Shown here: one piece after another, positions 22,741 to 33,563 of the stretch
How the letters are laid out: every line of letters starts with the position of its first letter
Position numbering within the stretch: the stretch's first letter is position 1
DNA from: an uncultured Pelagibacteraceae bacterium
Lineage (GTDB): Bacteria; Pseudomonadota; Alphaproteobacteria; Pelagibacterales; Pelagibacteraceae
NCBI GenBank assembly: GCA_902617895.1
Contig: CACMYJ010000002.1
Span: 124,001-188,000, forward strand
Length of the DNA stretch: 64,000 nucleotides
Direction: 5' to 3'
The notes under the pieces: model-generated
What the model was told of the DNA's origin: nothing
The model's input: only the letters and a program-made list of their open reading frames with translations
The model's database searches: none
Translations under genes and position numbers: made by a program

Positions 22741-23630
22741 TCTTTTTCTTCTTTAATTATTGTTCGTTGGCTGACCTTGAGTGCAACCAAAATAGGATTT
22801 GCGATATATATTGAAGAGTAAGTTCCAAAAATAACTCCTAATATCATTGCTAATGAAAATCCTTTGAGTATTTCACCACCAAAAAAGTAAATTGATAGCA
22901 GAGCTAATAATGTAGTCACAGAGGTGATAATTGTTCTAGATAAAGTTTCATTAATTGAAATATTTGTTAAGTCAAAAATTTTAATATCAGAGTATTTTCT
23001 TAAATTCTCTCTCACTCTATCAAATATTACAACGGTATCATTCATAGAGTAACCAACAATAGTTAAAACAGCTGCAACTATAGAAAGATTTATCTCAAGT
23101 GAAAAAATTGAAAATATGCCCAATGTAATAATAACATCATGAAATATAGCCAAAATAGCACCTAAACTAAATTGCCATTCAAATCTTATCCAAATATACA
23201 ATAGCATTGCTGCAAGCGACAAACTTATAGCTATAATTCCAGATTTTAAGAGTTCTGAGCTTACTTTAGGACCAACATTTTCTACTCTTCTAAAGTCGAC
23301 ATCACCAATAGAGCTAGATAATTTATTCTGAATATTTTTAATAAATTCAGGATCATTTGAATTTTGCTTTTCAAATTTAACAATAAAATCTGTTTCATTG
23401 CCAAATTTTTTGACAGATACATCTCCTAAATTCATTTGATTAAAGCTGTCTCTAATAAGACTAATATTGTTAGTTTTATCTGTAGTTCTTAATTCAATTA
23501 ATGTACCACCTTTAAAATCAACACCATAATTTAATCCTTTAAAAATTAAAAATACTAAAGAGACAGCAATAAGAATTAATGATAATACATTAAATTGTCT
23601 ATAAAATTTATTGAAAGAAATATTTGTCAT
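22737..23630 (-). CDS. secF: protein translocase subunit SecF
   Basis: GVDFKGGTLIELR, NDTVVIFDRVREN. Confidence 0.96.
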   Translation of the reverse strand: MTNISFNKFYRQFNVLSLILIAVSLVFLIFKGLNYGVDFKGGTLIELRTTDKTNNISLIRDSFNQMNLGDVSVKKFGNETDFIVKFEKQNSNDPEFIKNIQNKLSSSIGDVDFRRVENVGPKVSSELLKSGIIAISLSLAAMLLYIWIRFEWQFSLGAILAIFHDVIITLGIFSIFSLEINLSIVAAVLTIVGYSMNDTVVIFDRVRENLRKYSDIKIFDLTNISINETLSRTIITSVTTLLALLSIYFFGGEILKGFSLAMILGVIFGTYSSIYIANPILVALKVSQRTIIKEEKD

Positions 23631-23631
23631 T

Positions 23632-25185
23632 TTATAATAGCTGTTCCTTTTCTTTATTTCTTACCACATAAAAAGAAGTTAATAATCTTGCTATAAAATA
23701 AACTGAGAACAATGTAGTTAATATTCCAACACCTAATGTTACTGAAAAACCTTTTACAGGCCCCGACCCCATAAAAAATAAAATGAATGCTGCAATTAAT
23801 GTTGTGATATTGGCATCTAAAATAGTTGTTCTTGATTTTGTATATCCAGCATCAAAGGCTATTATAGGATTTTTCTCATTTTTAGTTTCTTCTTTAATAC
23901 GCTCAAAAATCAGAACATTTGCGTCTACTGCCATACCCACTGTTAAGATAATACCTGCGATTCCAGGTAAAGTTAATGTTGCTTCAAACAAAGTTAAAAT
24001 ACCAATTAATAAAAAAAGATTTGAAACCAGAGCTAAATTAGCAATTAAACCGAATGTTCTATATTTATAAATCATAAATAGAATAACCAATAAAAAACCA
24101 ATAATTAAAGATAAAATACCAGCATCTATTGAATCTTGACCTAAGTCAGGCCCAACCGTTCTTTCTTCAATGATATTTAAAGGCGCAGGTAAGGCTCCTG
24201 ATCTTAATAACAACGCTAGATCAGTTGCTGATTGAAATGTGAAACCACCAGAAATTTGTCCAGAGCCACTAATTATAGGCTCTCTAATTGTTGGAGCACT
24301 AATTATTTTTCCATCTAGCACTATTGCTAACTGTTTACCAACTCCAGTACTAGTTGCTCTACCAAATTTTTTAGCTCCTACTCTATCTAAACTAAAAGAA
24401 ACTACTGTTTCATTAGTTTCTGTGTTCATTGTTGGTTTTGCATCAATTAAGTTATCACCACTTAAAATTATCCTTTTACCAACTATTGCGTCTCTGGAAC
24501 CATCTTCAAAAGATAATTTTTCAGTTCCGAACGACTCTTCATTATTTTGTGAAATAAACTGAAAAGTAAGATTTGCTGTCTTTCCTAATAGTGATTTAAT
24601 TCTGTTAGGGTCATCTAAACCAGGCAATTCAACCAAAATTCTATCATTTCCTCTTTTTAAAATATTGGGCTCATTCGTTCCAACTTCATCTACTCTTCTT
24701 CTTACGATTTCAATAGCTTGATCTAATGAGGAATTTTTTAGTAAAACTAATCCATATCTTGAATATGTTAAATTAAAAAAATTTCCATTTTCTGATACAT
24801 CAAACTCGTGTGATTTATATTGTTGATAATATGCATTAATATCACTTTCTTTATCATTTAAGATATTTTTAACATTTTCAAATTCGTTATCTGATGCCTC
24901 AAATAAAATTGTGTTTTCTTTTAATGAAAAATTTTTTAAACTTATTTCTTTTTCTTTAAAATATCTTTTTAGTTCAATTATTTTTGCTTGTAATTTTTGA
25001 GTAATTACTGGCTGATTATCTATTTCAAGAAGTAGATATGAACCTCCTTGTAAATCCAAACCTAAATTAATATTTTTTGAAAAAAATTTATCATCAAATT
25101 TAATAAAATTTGAAAAAGCAAAATAAGAAAAAATAATTGTAAAAATAATTACTGAAATTATTCTTAATTTTGAAAAGTATAACAC
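23632..25185 (-). CDS. secD: protein translocase subunit SecD
   Basis: LGLDLQGGSYLLLE, VGMAVDANVLIFERIKEE. Confidence 0.97.
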   Translation of the reverse strand: MLYFSKLRIISVIIFTIIFSYFAFSNFIKFDDKFFSKNINLGLDLQGGSYLLLEIDNQPVITQKLQAKIIELKRYFKEKEISLKNFSLKENTILFEASDNEFENVKNILNDKESDINAYYQQYKSHEFDVSENGNFFNLTYSRYGLVLLKNSSLDQAIEIVRRRVDEVGTNEPNILKRGNDRILVELPGLDDPNRIKSLLGKTANLTFQFISQNNEESFGTEKLSFEDGSRDAIVGKRIILSGDNLIDAKPTMNTETNETVVSFSLDRVGAKKFGRATSTGVGKQLAIVLDGKIISAPTIREPIISGSGQISGGFTFQSATDLALLLRSGALPAPLNIIEERTVGPDLGQDSIDAGILSLIIGFLLVILFMIYKYRTFGLIANLALVSNLFLLIGILTLFEATLTLPGIAGIILTVGMAVDANVLIFERIKEETKNEKNPIIAFDAGYTKSRTTILDANITTLIAAFILFFMGSGPVKGFSVTLGVGILTTLFSVYFIARLLTSFYVVRNKEKEQLL

Positions 25186-25199
25186 TTTTTTTTATTATG

Positions 25200-25484
25200 T
25201 TATTTTTTTGGTTCGATGGTAGTGACTAAACCTTGAATTCCAGTTGCTCTGACAACTTCGACATTCACATTATCAGAAATTTTTACCTCAACTTTTTCGT
25301 TATCAATTATTCTTTCAACGGTACCAACTATTCCTCCAGAGGTAATAACTTTGTCTCCTCTTTTAAGTGCTTCCACCATGGCTTTGTGGTCTTTTACTTT
25401 TTTCTGTTGAGGTCTAATTAGAAAAAAATAGAAAATAACAAAAATTAAAACTAATGGTATAAATTGTCCAATTCCAGCATCCAT
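25200..25484 (-). CDS. yajC: preprotein translocase subunit YajC
   Basis: FYFFLIRPQQKKVKDHKAMVEALKRGDKVITSGGIVGTV. Confidence 0.97.
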   Translation of the reverse strand: MDAGIGQFIPLVLIFVIFYFFLIRPQQKKVKDHKAMVEALKRGDKVITSGGIVGTVERIIDNEKVEVKISDNVNVEVVRATGIQGLVTTIEPKK

Positions 25485-25539
25485 AACGTATCCTATTAAG
25501 TTAAGGCTATTTATCCTATCTATTATTCAAACTCAACTC

Positions 25540-26799
25540 TTAATTGATAGAAATTTTATCTATATTTGGCATATATGGCTTAAGAACATCAGGTATCAAA
25601 ATAGATCCATCTTCAGTTTGATAATTTTCCATAATAGCAATCATAGTTCTACCAACCGCTAATCCACTACCATTAAGTGTACCAACAAATTCTTTTGAAT
25701 TGTTTTGTCCTTTGTATCTAGCTTTCATTCTCCTTGCTTGGAATGAACCACAAGATGAACAGCTAGAAATCTCTCTATACTTATTTTCAGATGGAAGCCA
25801 AACTTCAATATCATAAGTTTTTTCTGCACTAAAACCCATATCACCAGTACATAAAACAATTTTTCTATAAGGAAGTTTTAACGCATCCAATATCATTGTA
25901 GCAGAGTTAGACATCCTTTCTAACTCCTCTAAACATTTATCGTTTTCTACAATACTTACAAGTTCCACTTTATAAAACTGGTGCTGTCTAATCATACCTT
26001 TGGTATCTTTACCATAACTACCTGCCTCTTTTCTAAAACATGGTGTTGTCGCAACTACTCTTATAGGTAATTCTTTCTTATCCAAAATTCGATTTTTTAC
26101 AATATTTGTCAAAATTACTTCAGCTGTTGGTATTAAAAACTTTCTTTCTTCACCTTCATCAAGTTTGATTTCAAACTGATCATTTTCAAATTTTGGTAAT
26201 TGTCCAGTGCCAAACATTGTTTCGGCAGTTGCAATTAATGGAGGCGATATTTCTGTATAACCATTTTTTTGCGTATGTGTATCAATCATAAAATTTGATA
26301 TTGCTCTTTCTAATTGAGCTAATTCTTTTTTAACAAATACAAATCTAGAACCAGTTGTTTTTGTTGCTAGGTCAAAATCAAGCATATTTAATTTATCTCC
26401 TAATTCATAATGAGATTTAGGTTTAAAATTAAAATCTATTATTTCACCCTTTTTTTCAATTTCTTTATTAGAATTTTCATCTTGTCCTATTGGGACATCA
26501 CTTAATGGGATATTCGGTATAGAAGATAAAATATCAGTAATCTGCCTTTGTAATTTTATTTGATTTTTGTTAATTTCCTCAATTTTTAACGAGAGTTCTT
26601 TTGATTTTTCAAATAAACTTTGGTCTTTGGATTTTGAAATAGTCTTTTTTTCCATTTCAGATTTTTCTTTTTCTTGAATAAGCTTTCTGTTTTCCTCATC
26701 TAAACTTATTATGTTATCAAGGCTTATATCAATGTTTCGATTTTTAAGTTTTTCCTTAAAGTTTTCGAAGTCATTTCTGATATCTTTAATATTGTGCAT
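25540..26799 (-). CDS. serS: seryl-tRNA synthetase
   Basis: MHNIKDIRNDFE start; PTAEVILTN, FRKEAGSYGKDTKGMIRQHQFYKVE, EISSCSSCGSFQARRM, NGSGLAVGRTM. Confidence 0.97.
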   Translation of the reverse strand: MHNIKDIRNDFENFKEKLKNRNIDISLDNIISLDEENRKLIQEKEKSEMEKKTISKSKDQSLFEKSKELSLKIEEINKNQIKLQRQITDILSSIPNIPLSDVPIGQDENSNKEIEKKGEIIDFNFKPKSHYELGDKLNMLDFDLATKTTGSRFVFVKKELAQLERAISNFMIDTHTQKNGYTEISPPLIATAETMFGTGQLPKFENDQFEIKLDEGEERKFLIPTAEVILTNIVKNRILDKKELPIRVVATTPCFRKEAGSYGKDTKGMIRQHQFYKVELVSIVENDKCLEELERMSNSATMILDALKLPYRKIVLCTGDMGFSAEKTYDIEVWLPSENKYREISSCSSCGSFQARRMKARYKGQNNSKEFVGTLNGSGLAVGRTMIAIMENYQTEDGSILIPDVLKPYMPNIDKISIN

Positions 26800-27556
26800 T
26801 TTTTTCTGCCGCTTTCTTTTCAATTATTCCTACAGATATTATTGATAATTCATATAAAATTAATAAGGGTATACCTAATCCAATTTGTGTGATTGGATCT
26901 GGTGGCGTTAAAATAGCTGCTGCTGCGAATATAATTACAACAACGTATTTTCTTCTCTCTTTAAGAAATGTAGAATTCACAACTCCAATTCTAGCTAATA
27001 AACTTAATACTACTGGTAATTGAAAACTTAATCCAAATGCAAAAATAAGCTTCATTACTAATGATAAATACTCGTTTACTTTAGCTTCTAGTTGAATTGG
27101 TAAATTTGTGGCTGCCCCTAAACTCTCAAAGGATAAAAAGAACTTTATAGCTAAAGGCATTATTAGATAATAAACCAACAATCCTCCAAGCAAGAATAGG
27201 ATTGGAGTCACCACTAAGTAAGGCATTATAGCTTTCTTTTCATGATTATACAGTCCAGGTGCTATAAATTTCCAAATTTGGATTAGTATAAATGGGCTTG
27301 TGATAAAAAAAGCAGCAAAAAAAGAAACCTTTAAGTATGTTAGAAATGTTTCTTGAAGAGCAGTAAATATTAATCTTCTATTTGTATCGTCATCTTTTAC
27401 TGCATTCGCATATGGTTCAACTAAAAATCCATAAATGTACTCAGAAAAATAATAACAAATTACAAATAAAATAGCTAAAAATATAAATGAATTTATTAAT
27501 CTTTTTCTTAATTCAGTTAAATGACTTATGAAACTACCCTCTTTATTTTTACTCAT
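26786..27556 (-). CDS. tatC: Sec-independent translocase TatC
   Basis: SFISHLTELRKRL; six-TM pattern; in tatABC order. Confidence 0.97.
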   Translation of the reverse strand: MSKNKEGSFISHLTELRKRLINSFIFLAILFVICYYFSEYIYGFLVEPYANAVKDDDTNRRLIFTALQETFLTYLKVSFFAAFFITSPFILIQIWKFIAPGLYNHEKKAIMPYLVVTPILFLLGGLLVYYLIMPLAIKFFLSFESLGAATNLPIQLEAKVNEYLSLVMKLIFAFGLSFQLPVVLSLLARIGVVNSTFLKERRKYVVVIIFAAAAILTPPDPITQIGLGIPLLILYELSIISVGIIEKKAAEKNAQY

Positions 27557-27782
27557 CTTTTTTTTTCTCTTGATTTTCTGACTTAGGTTTTTCGTCTAAA
27601 TCAGTATTTAAAGTTTCATTTGTTAAATCACCAACTTGTCCTTGCACATCACGAACATATCTCTTTGCTGTACCGATCCATGAACCGATTTTTTTTAACA
27701 TGTAAGGAAAATCTTTAGGACCTACGACTATAATTGCTATTGAGACTATGATTAGTATTTCTAGCCAGCCAATTGACGGCAT
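27549..27782 (-). CDS. tatB: Tat translocase TatB
   Basis: IGWLEILIIVSIAIIVVGPKDFPYMLKKIG. Confidence 0.94.
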   Translation of the reverse strand: MPSIGWLEILIIVSIAIIVVGPKDFPYMLKKIGSWIGTAKRYVRDVQGQVGDLTNETLNTDLDEKPKSENQEKKKDE

Positions 27783-27785
27783 TTG

Positions 27786-27983
27786 TTATTCTTTTTTATT
27801 AGAGTCTTGATTCTCTGAAATATTTTTAGTTTGGTCATCATCAGTAACATCTGTAGCCATACCTTTTTTAAAACTTTTGATACCTTTAGCAACATCACCC
27901 ATCAGGCTAGAGATTTTTCCTCTGCCAAAAAGTAACACTACTAAAATTACTACAATTGCTATTTGCCAAAATCCTATACTCAT
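27786..27983 (-). CDS. tatA: Tat translocase TatA
   Basis: [39 protein letters not shown]. Confidence 0.96.
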   Translation of the reverse strand: MSIGFWQIAIVVILVVLLFGRGKISSLMGDVAKGIKSFKKGMATDVTDDDQTKNISENQDSNKKE

Positions 27984-28026
27984 AAATTATTTATAACCTT
28001 ATTATTGATTTATTAAAAGTGATTTT

Positions 28027-28716
28027 TTAAGTTTCGTCAGATTTAAGGGTACTACTCAACATTTCATCAATATCAGAATAAATATTTTCCTTTTTATCAA
28101 CTTGTTTTTCTTTAAAAAATTTGCCTGTTCCAAATATTGAAGAGTCTACACTTGATGTATCAATTAGGCCTGCCGAACCTAATTCATTAACAGTTGGCAA
28201 ATCAGATAATTTTTGTAGATTAAAATGACTTAAAAATTCATCTGTAGTCCCGTATTGTATTGGTTTGCCTGGAACATTTTTTCTACCTTCATGTTTAACC
28301 CAATTTAACTCCATTAGAATTTCCAAGGTATTAGTTCCAAAAGCTACACCTCTTATCTCCTCAATTTCAGATCTTGTAACAGGTTGATGATAGACAATAA
28401 TAGCAAGAGTTTCGATTGCAGCTCTAGATAATTTTTTTTCAACAGTTTTTTGTTCTGACATTAAAGAGGATAAATTAACTGCAGTTCTAAATGACCATTT
28501 ATTAGATATGCAAATCAAATTAATACCTCTATTTGAGTAAAAATCTCTTAACTTTTCCAGTGATTGCTGAATATCTGTTTGTTTAGATAATTTTGACTCT
28601 ATTGTTTCAACTGAAAGAGGTTCAGCAGCAGCGAATACAATAGCCTCAATCTCTCTTTCTACATCGGTGAGTTTAGTTGGAAAACTTACAATATTATTTT
28701 TTTTAATTTTGTTCAT
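28027..28716 (-). CDS. scpB: segregation and condensation protein B
   Basis: EAIVFAAAEPLSVETIE, RAAIETLAIIVYHQPVTRSEIEEIRG. Confidence 0.96.
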   Translation of the reverse strand: MNKIKKNNIVSFPTKLTDVEREIEAIVFAAAEPLSVETIESKLSKQTDIQQSLEKLRDFYSNRGINLICISNKWSFRTAVNLSSLMSEQKTVEKKLSRAAIETLAIIVYHQPVTRSEIEEIRGVAFGTNTLEILMELNWVKHEGRKNVPGKPIQYGTTDEFLSHFNLQKLSDLPTVNELGSAGLIDTSSVDSSIFGTGKFFKEKQVDKKENIYSDIDEMLSSTLKSDET

Positions 28717-29450
28717 TAATTTTCCTTAACATAGATATCATCGAATAATTCTTTTTGTTTAAGAGATATATTTCCTTCTTTTACCAATTCTAAAGAGCCA
28801 GCAAAAATTCCTGCTCTACCTGTTCTTTTTAAATTAGGAGACTTTTTAAATCCAGGAGGAACCAACTCAGACAAATTTTTCCAATCATTGAGCGAGCCAA
28901 AGAACTCTTTTATTCTTTTAATAGCATCTTCAGTAGTAAAAACAGGAAGTTTAGGTATGTTCATAGTATGAAAATCTTTAGTCATGACTATCCCTGAGTA
29001 TGCCTTTAATAATTCAAATAATGTTAAAGAAACTTTTTTGTCGTATATCGACTTTACACCACTTTTAGAGCCACGCATAAAAACATCTCTACCTAATCTT
29101 TTTCTATTTAACATTTGAGACGATAATAATCTAATTAATTCTAATTTTTTTAATTGTAATTTAAGTTTCTCAGCAACTTCAAAAGCTTTAAACTCCTCCT
29201 CATCAGTTTCAGGAAGTAATAATTTTGATTTCAAATAAGTAAGCCAAGTTGCCATTAACAAATATTCAGAAGCTATTTCTAAATTTATATTTTCTTTTTC
29301 TGTTAGATATTGATGAAATTGATCAGCAAGTTTTGTAATAGAAATTTCTTCTAAATCAACTTTTTGCGACTTAGCAAGATCGAGCAATATTTCAAGGGAA
29401 CCACTGAAATTATTTAAATTTACATTAAAGTCTAAAGAATCATTGGACAT
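28716..29450 (-). CDS. scpA: segregation and condensation protein A
   Basis: GSLEILLDLAKSQKVDLEEISITKLADQ, EYLLMATWLTYLKSKLLLP. Confidence 0.96.
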   Translation of the reverse strand: MSNDSLDFNVNLNNFSGSLEILLDLAKSQKVDLEEISITKLADQFHQYLTEKENINLEIASEYLLMATWLTYLKSKLLLPETDEEEFKAFEVAEKLKLQLKKLELIRLLSSQMLNRKRLGRDVFMRGSKSGVKSIYDKKVSLTLFELLKAYSGIVMTKDFHTMNIPKLPVFTTEDAIKRIKEFFGSLNDWKNLSELVPPGFKKSPNLKRTGRAGIFAGSLELVKEGNISLKQKELFDDIYVKEN

Positions 29451-29461
29451 TTTAAATTACT

Positions 29462-30415
29462 CTAACCTATAATTTTTATTAATTGTGATGTTTTTTTTGT
29501 TACGAATTTGTCTAATTTTGGTGAATTTTGTGCAACTGTAACCATTTCACTTAAATTTCCATTGCAATGTAAGGCTAAATTGCATCCTGCTAAAAAAGAT
29601 TTTTTTACTCTAACATCAAGTTTATCTTTTAAAGCTTTCATTGAAAGATCGTCTGTTAAAATTAGATTTTTAAATTTTATTTTATTTCTTATTAAATTAA
29701 TAATTTTTTTTGAATGGGTAACATTATTTTGTGGATCAATTTTATGAAATAGCAAGTGGCCTGTCATTGCTATCAATGCTTTCTTGTTTCTAAAAGTATA
29801 AAAATCATTTTTTACTAAATAATCCTCATTTTTGGTTATTTTGGGAAGATTTTTATGACTGTCGACTTTAGCTAAGCCATGCCCTGGTATGTGTTTCATC
29901 ACTGTTGCAACACCGTTTTTATGAAAATGATTGATACAAATATCTCCCATTGTTGATACTATTTTTTTGTTACTTGAAAATGATCTGTCATCAACAATCT
30001 TATGAAAATTTTTTCTTTTAAGGTCCAGAACAGGAACAGTATTAATATTTATACCTAATAATTTTAATAGGTATGATATTTGTTTAACATAGACATTATA
30101 ATATATATTAAATTTTTTTTTATCTTTATTAAATAATTTACCAAAATATTCTGCTGAAAAAATAGAATTATCAATAAATTTTCTTAATCTACTAACTCTA
30201 CCACCCTCCTCATCTATCAAAATAGGATAATTTTTATTTTTAAAAATTTTTTTAATGGAATTTGTTAATTCTTGAGTTTGATTTATAGAATTTATATTTC
30301 TAGAAAATAAAATAATTCCCCATGGTTTATATTTTTTTAAAAAACTTATTTCCTTTTGGGTAAGATATTTACCTTTTATTCCACATATAAAAGATCTATG
30401 AGATTTATTTGTCAT
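29462..30415 (-). CDS. nagZ: beta-N-acetylhexosaminidase (NagZ, GH3)
   Basis: LIDEEGGRVSRLR, VMKHIPGHGLAKVDSHKNLP, ILTDDLSMKAL. Confidence 0.93.
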   Translation of the reverse strand: MTNKSHRSFICGIKGKYLTQKEISFLKKYKPWGIILFSRNINSINQTQELTNSIKKIFKNKNYPILIDEEGGRVSRLRKFIDNSIFSAEYFGKLFNKDKKKFNIYYNVYVKQISYLLKLLGININTVPVLDLKRKNFHKIVDDRSFSSNKKIVSTMGDICINHFHKNGVATVMKHIPGHGLAKVDSHKNLPKITKNEDYLVKNDFYTFRNKKALIAMTGHLLFHKIDPQNNVTHSKKIINLIRNKIKFKNLILTDDLSMKALKDKLDVRVKKSFLAGCNLALHCNGNLSEMVTVAQNSPKLDKFVTKKTSQLIKIIG

Positions 30416-30668
30416 TATAAAGAAGTTCCCAAAAAGAATATTTATTTTTTTTCTTATTATTTTTAAATTCTACATATTCAATAATATTTTCTGTATCATT
30501 TTCTAATAATATAAGATCTTTTTCTATATTATTAATTTTTTCATTAATTGAAGAAAGTGATCTGTAAGATTTCTTAATATTTTCATCAGAAAAATAATAT
30601 CTGGCAGTAAAAAAAATAAAGAAGAAAATTATAATAAGAAAAAAAAGATACTTTAGTTCTTTAATCAT
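30405..30668 (-). CDS. short membrane-anchored protein at the usual SPOR-protein locus (argS-nagZ)
   Basis: N-terminal TM (LFFLIIIFFFIFFTARYYF) followed by coiled-coil-like tail; stop/start overlaps with both neighbours. Confidence 0.6.
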   Translation of the reverse strand: MIKELKYLFFLIIIFFFIFFTARYYFSDENIKKSYRSLSSINEKINNIEKDLILLENDTENIIEYVEFKNNKKKNKYSFWELLYNDK

Positions 30669-32398
30669 TACATTTTTTCAGGGGTGTCTACACCCAAAAT
30701 ATTCATACCCGTTTTCAGAGTATTGGCTATAGATTTTAGGAAAACTAGTTTTTCTATTTGAATTGTATTATCTTGATCGATAAATCTTTTAGAAACATCT
30801 TCCTTGCCCTTATTCCAATAGGAATGGAACTCAGAAGCTAAATCATATAGATAAACTGAAATTCTATGTGGTTCTAATTTTTCTGAAGAAACTTCAACAC
30901 ATTTAGGCCATTCACTAATTTTTTTGAATAGCTTTATTTCTTCATTGCCGAAGTTAAAATCTGAATTCTTTGTCTCAAGATTATTATTTATATCATTTTG
31001 GGTATTTCTAAACACAGACGAAATTCTAGCATATGCATACTGAACATAATAAATTGGGTTTTCTTTCGATTTTTCTTTTACTTTGTCAAAATCAAAATCA
31101 ATTTCTGCATCACTACTTCTGCTTAACATAATAAACCTTGTTGCATCCTTACCAACTTCATTAATAAGATCCTCTATAGTGATATAATCTCCTTTTCTTT
31201 TTGACATTTTAAAAGGTTTTTTATCCTTAATGAGTTTTACTAACTGACTTACTTTGCAAATTAATTTATTTTTCTCACCTGATAATGCCTCAACCACTGA
31301 AGTAATTCTTTTAATATAACCAGCGTGATCAGCGCCAAGAATATTTATAAGAATATTAAAATTTCTTTTTAATTTTGTATTATGATATGCAACATCACTT
31401 GCAAAGTATGTCCACGATTTATCTTCTTTTTGTAGAGCCCTATCTTTATCATCGCCAAAGTCTGTAGATTTAAACAATAATTGCTCTCTTTCTACCCAGT
31501 TTTCATTACTTTCTCCCTCAGGTGCTTTAATTTTTCCTTCATAAATATATTTTTTTTCTTTTAAATTTTTTATTACTTCATCAACTTCATTATTATTTAT
31601 TACATCAGTTTCACTTGCAAAATTGTCATGCTTTATACCAAGATTTTCTAAATTTATTTTTATTAATTTTAAAGATTCTTGTATTGAAAGTTTTTTTAGT
31701 TTTTCTGAAACTGATTCAAAGTTTTTGAAATCTAAATCTTTATTTTTTGAAATTATTTTTTTTGCTATATCTATAAGGTAGTCTCCAGGATATAATTCCT
31801 TATCGTCTATCGGAAAAGTTTCATCATAAAGAATTTCTTTTATTCTTAAATAAACAGATTTTGTAAAATGAGAGATTTGATTTCCATAATCATTAACATA
31901 ATATTCTTTGGTAACTTTATGACCGTTGAAGGATAAAAGATTAGATATTACATCTCCAAGTATGGCACCTCTTGAATGGCCTACGTGTAAAGGTCCAGTT
32001 GGATTTGCAGATACAAATTCTACTAAATAAGTATTTTTTTTTCCACTAGTGCTACTTCCATATGATGAATTATTTAAGACATCTAGTATAAAGCCATTCC
32101 AAAATTCATTTTTAAATTTTAGATTAATAAAACCTGGTTTTTCGATGCTAATTTCATCAATATTGTTATCACTATCTTTTATTAAGTCAGCTATCTGCTT
32201 AGCAAGTTCTAGCGGAGTTTTTTTATTAATTTTGGATAAAACCATTGCAACATTTGTGGAAATATCTCCAGTAAATTTTGCAGGTGGTATATCAACATTG
32301 ATACCTGATAAATTATCTGGCAACTCTAACAAATTATCTTTGTGGGCAGATTTAATAATTTTTTCTATCTTTAATAAATAATTTTCAAATATATTCAT
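30668..32398 (-). CDS. argS: arginyl-tRNA synthetase
   Basis: EFVSANPTGPLHVGHSRGAILGD, FKMSKRKGDYIT. Confidence 0.97.
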   Translation of the reverse strand: MNIFENYLLKIEKIIKSAHKDNLLELPDNLSGINVDIPPAKFTGDISTNVAMVLSKINKKTPLELAKQIADLIKDSDNNIDEISIEKPGFINLKFKNEFWNGFILDVLNNSSYGSSTSGKKNTYLVEFVSANPTGPLHVGHSRGAILGDVISNLLSFNGHKVTKEYYVNDYGNQISHFTKSVYLRIKEILYDETFPIDDKELYPGDYLIDIAKKIISKNKDLDFKNFESVSEKLKKLSIQESLKLIKINLENLGIKHDNFASETDVINNNEVDEVIKNLKEKKYIYEGKIKAPEGESNENWVEREQLLFKSTDFGDDKDRALQKEDKSWTYFASDVAYHNTKLKRNFNILINILGADHAGYIKRITSVVEALSGEKNKLICKVSQLVKLIKDKKPFKMSKRKGDYITIEDLINEVGKDATRFIMLSRSSDAEIDFDFDKVKEKSKENPIYYVQYAYARISSVFRNTQNDINNNLETKNSDFNFGNEEIKLFKKISEWPKCVEVSSEKLEPHRISVYLYDLASEFHSYWNKGKEDVSKRFIDQDNTIQIEKLVFLKSIANTLKTGMNILGVDTPEKM

Positions 32399-33513
32399 TT
32401 GTATGACTTATATAATTGTATTGCGTATCTGTCAGTCATTCCTGATATATAATCAGAAATTGCTCTATATTTATTTTTATCTATAAATTTATTAATAATA
32501 AACTTTTTCGGTTTCTTTTCTATTATTTTAAATAAATTTTCTACTATTTTTTTTCCACGATTATTTTTCAATTGTACAGTCTTATTATTATACATATTTA
32601 TTTTTAAAAAATTTTTAACCTCTTTTTCTATTGATAAAAATTTACTAGAGAAATTAATTATTTTATCTTTGTACATTTGAACGTCTCTTTTAGTATTGAT
32701 CTTATTTATCTTTAAATTTTTAATACTATTTTTAATTACATCTTGCACCATTAAATTTATAGAGTCTCTTATAATTTGATAAACTATTATATCTTTATTT
32801 GAACGATTAATTTTTGTTTTATAGGATTCATAAATTTGTTTAAAAAAATTAATTTCACATAATTGATTTAGTGAAAATAATTTAGCCTTAATTCCATCTT
32901 GTATATCATGATTATTATAGGCTATGTCATCAGATATAGCTGCAATCTGTGCCTCAAGAGAAGAATTGTTTTTAAAATTAATTTTTTGTTTAAATTGTTT
33001 GGCTCCAATTATTCTATTTATTTTATCAATATTACTTATTGGTCCGTTATGTTTTAAAAGACCATCCAGTGTTTCAATTGTTAAATTTAAACCCTTAAAT
33101 TTTAAATATTTATTTTCTATGAACATAACTATTCTTAAGGTTTGAAGATTATGATCAAAACCACCATGCATGGTCATTGATTCATTCAAGGCTTCTTCAC
33201 CAGCATGTCCAAATGGAGTATGTCCCATATCATGGGCTAGACTTAGTGTTTCAACTAAATCATCATTTAAATTCAAATATCTAGATATTGATCTTGCAAT
33301 TTGAGCAACTTCTAATGAATGAGTTATTCTCGTTCTATAATGGTCACCTTCTGTATTAACAAAAACTTGGGTTTTGTGCTTTAATCTTCTAAAAGATGCG
33401 GAATGAATAATTCTATCCCGATCTCTTTGAAATGGCGTTCTAAAGATGCTATTTGGCTCAAAAACTAAACGACCTTTTGATGTAAAAAAACCTAATTTTG
33501 AGTAATTATTCAT
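32395..33513 (-). CDS. dgt: deoxyguanosinetriphosphate triphosphohydrolase-like protein
   Basis: FQRDRDRIIHSASFRRLKHKTQVF, RITHSLEVAQIARS, LAHDMGHTPFGHAGE. Confidence 0.95.
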   Translation of the reverse strand: MNNYSKLGFFTSKGRLVFEPNSIFRTPFQRDRDRIIHSASFRRLKHKTQVFVNTEGDHYRTRITHSLEVAQIARSISRYLNLNDDLVETLSLAHDMGHTPFGHAGEEALNESMTMHGGFDHNLQTLRIVMFIENKYLKFKGLNLTIETLDGLLKHNGPISNIDKINRIIGAKQFKQKINFKNNSSLEAQIAAISDDIAYNNHDIQDGIKAKLFSLNQLCEINFFKQIYESYKTKINRSNKDIIVYQIIRDSINLMVQDVIKNSIKNLKINKINTKRDVQMYKDKIINFSSKFLSIEKEVKNFLKINMYNNKTVQLKNNRGKKIVENLFKIIEKKPKKFIINKFIDKNKYRAISDYISGMTDRYAIQLYKSYK

Positions 33514-33563
33514 TCTTTAAAAATGGCAAATATTAATTATATTAGTAATAACAGCGATAAATA

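Noticed and set aside
23783-24562. ORFs on the + strand opposite secD
   Set aside because: Antisense artefacts over a fully conserved secD frame; no start signals or family motifs.
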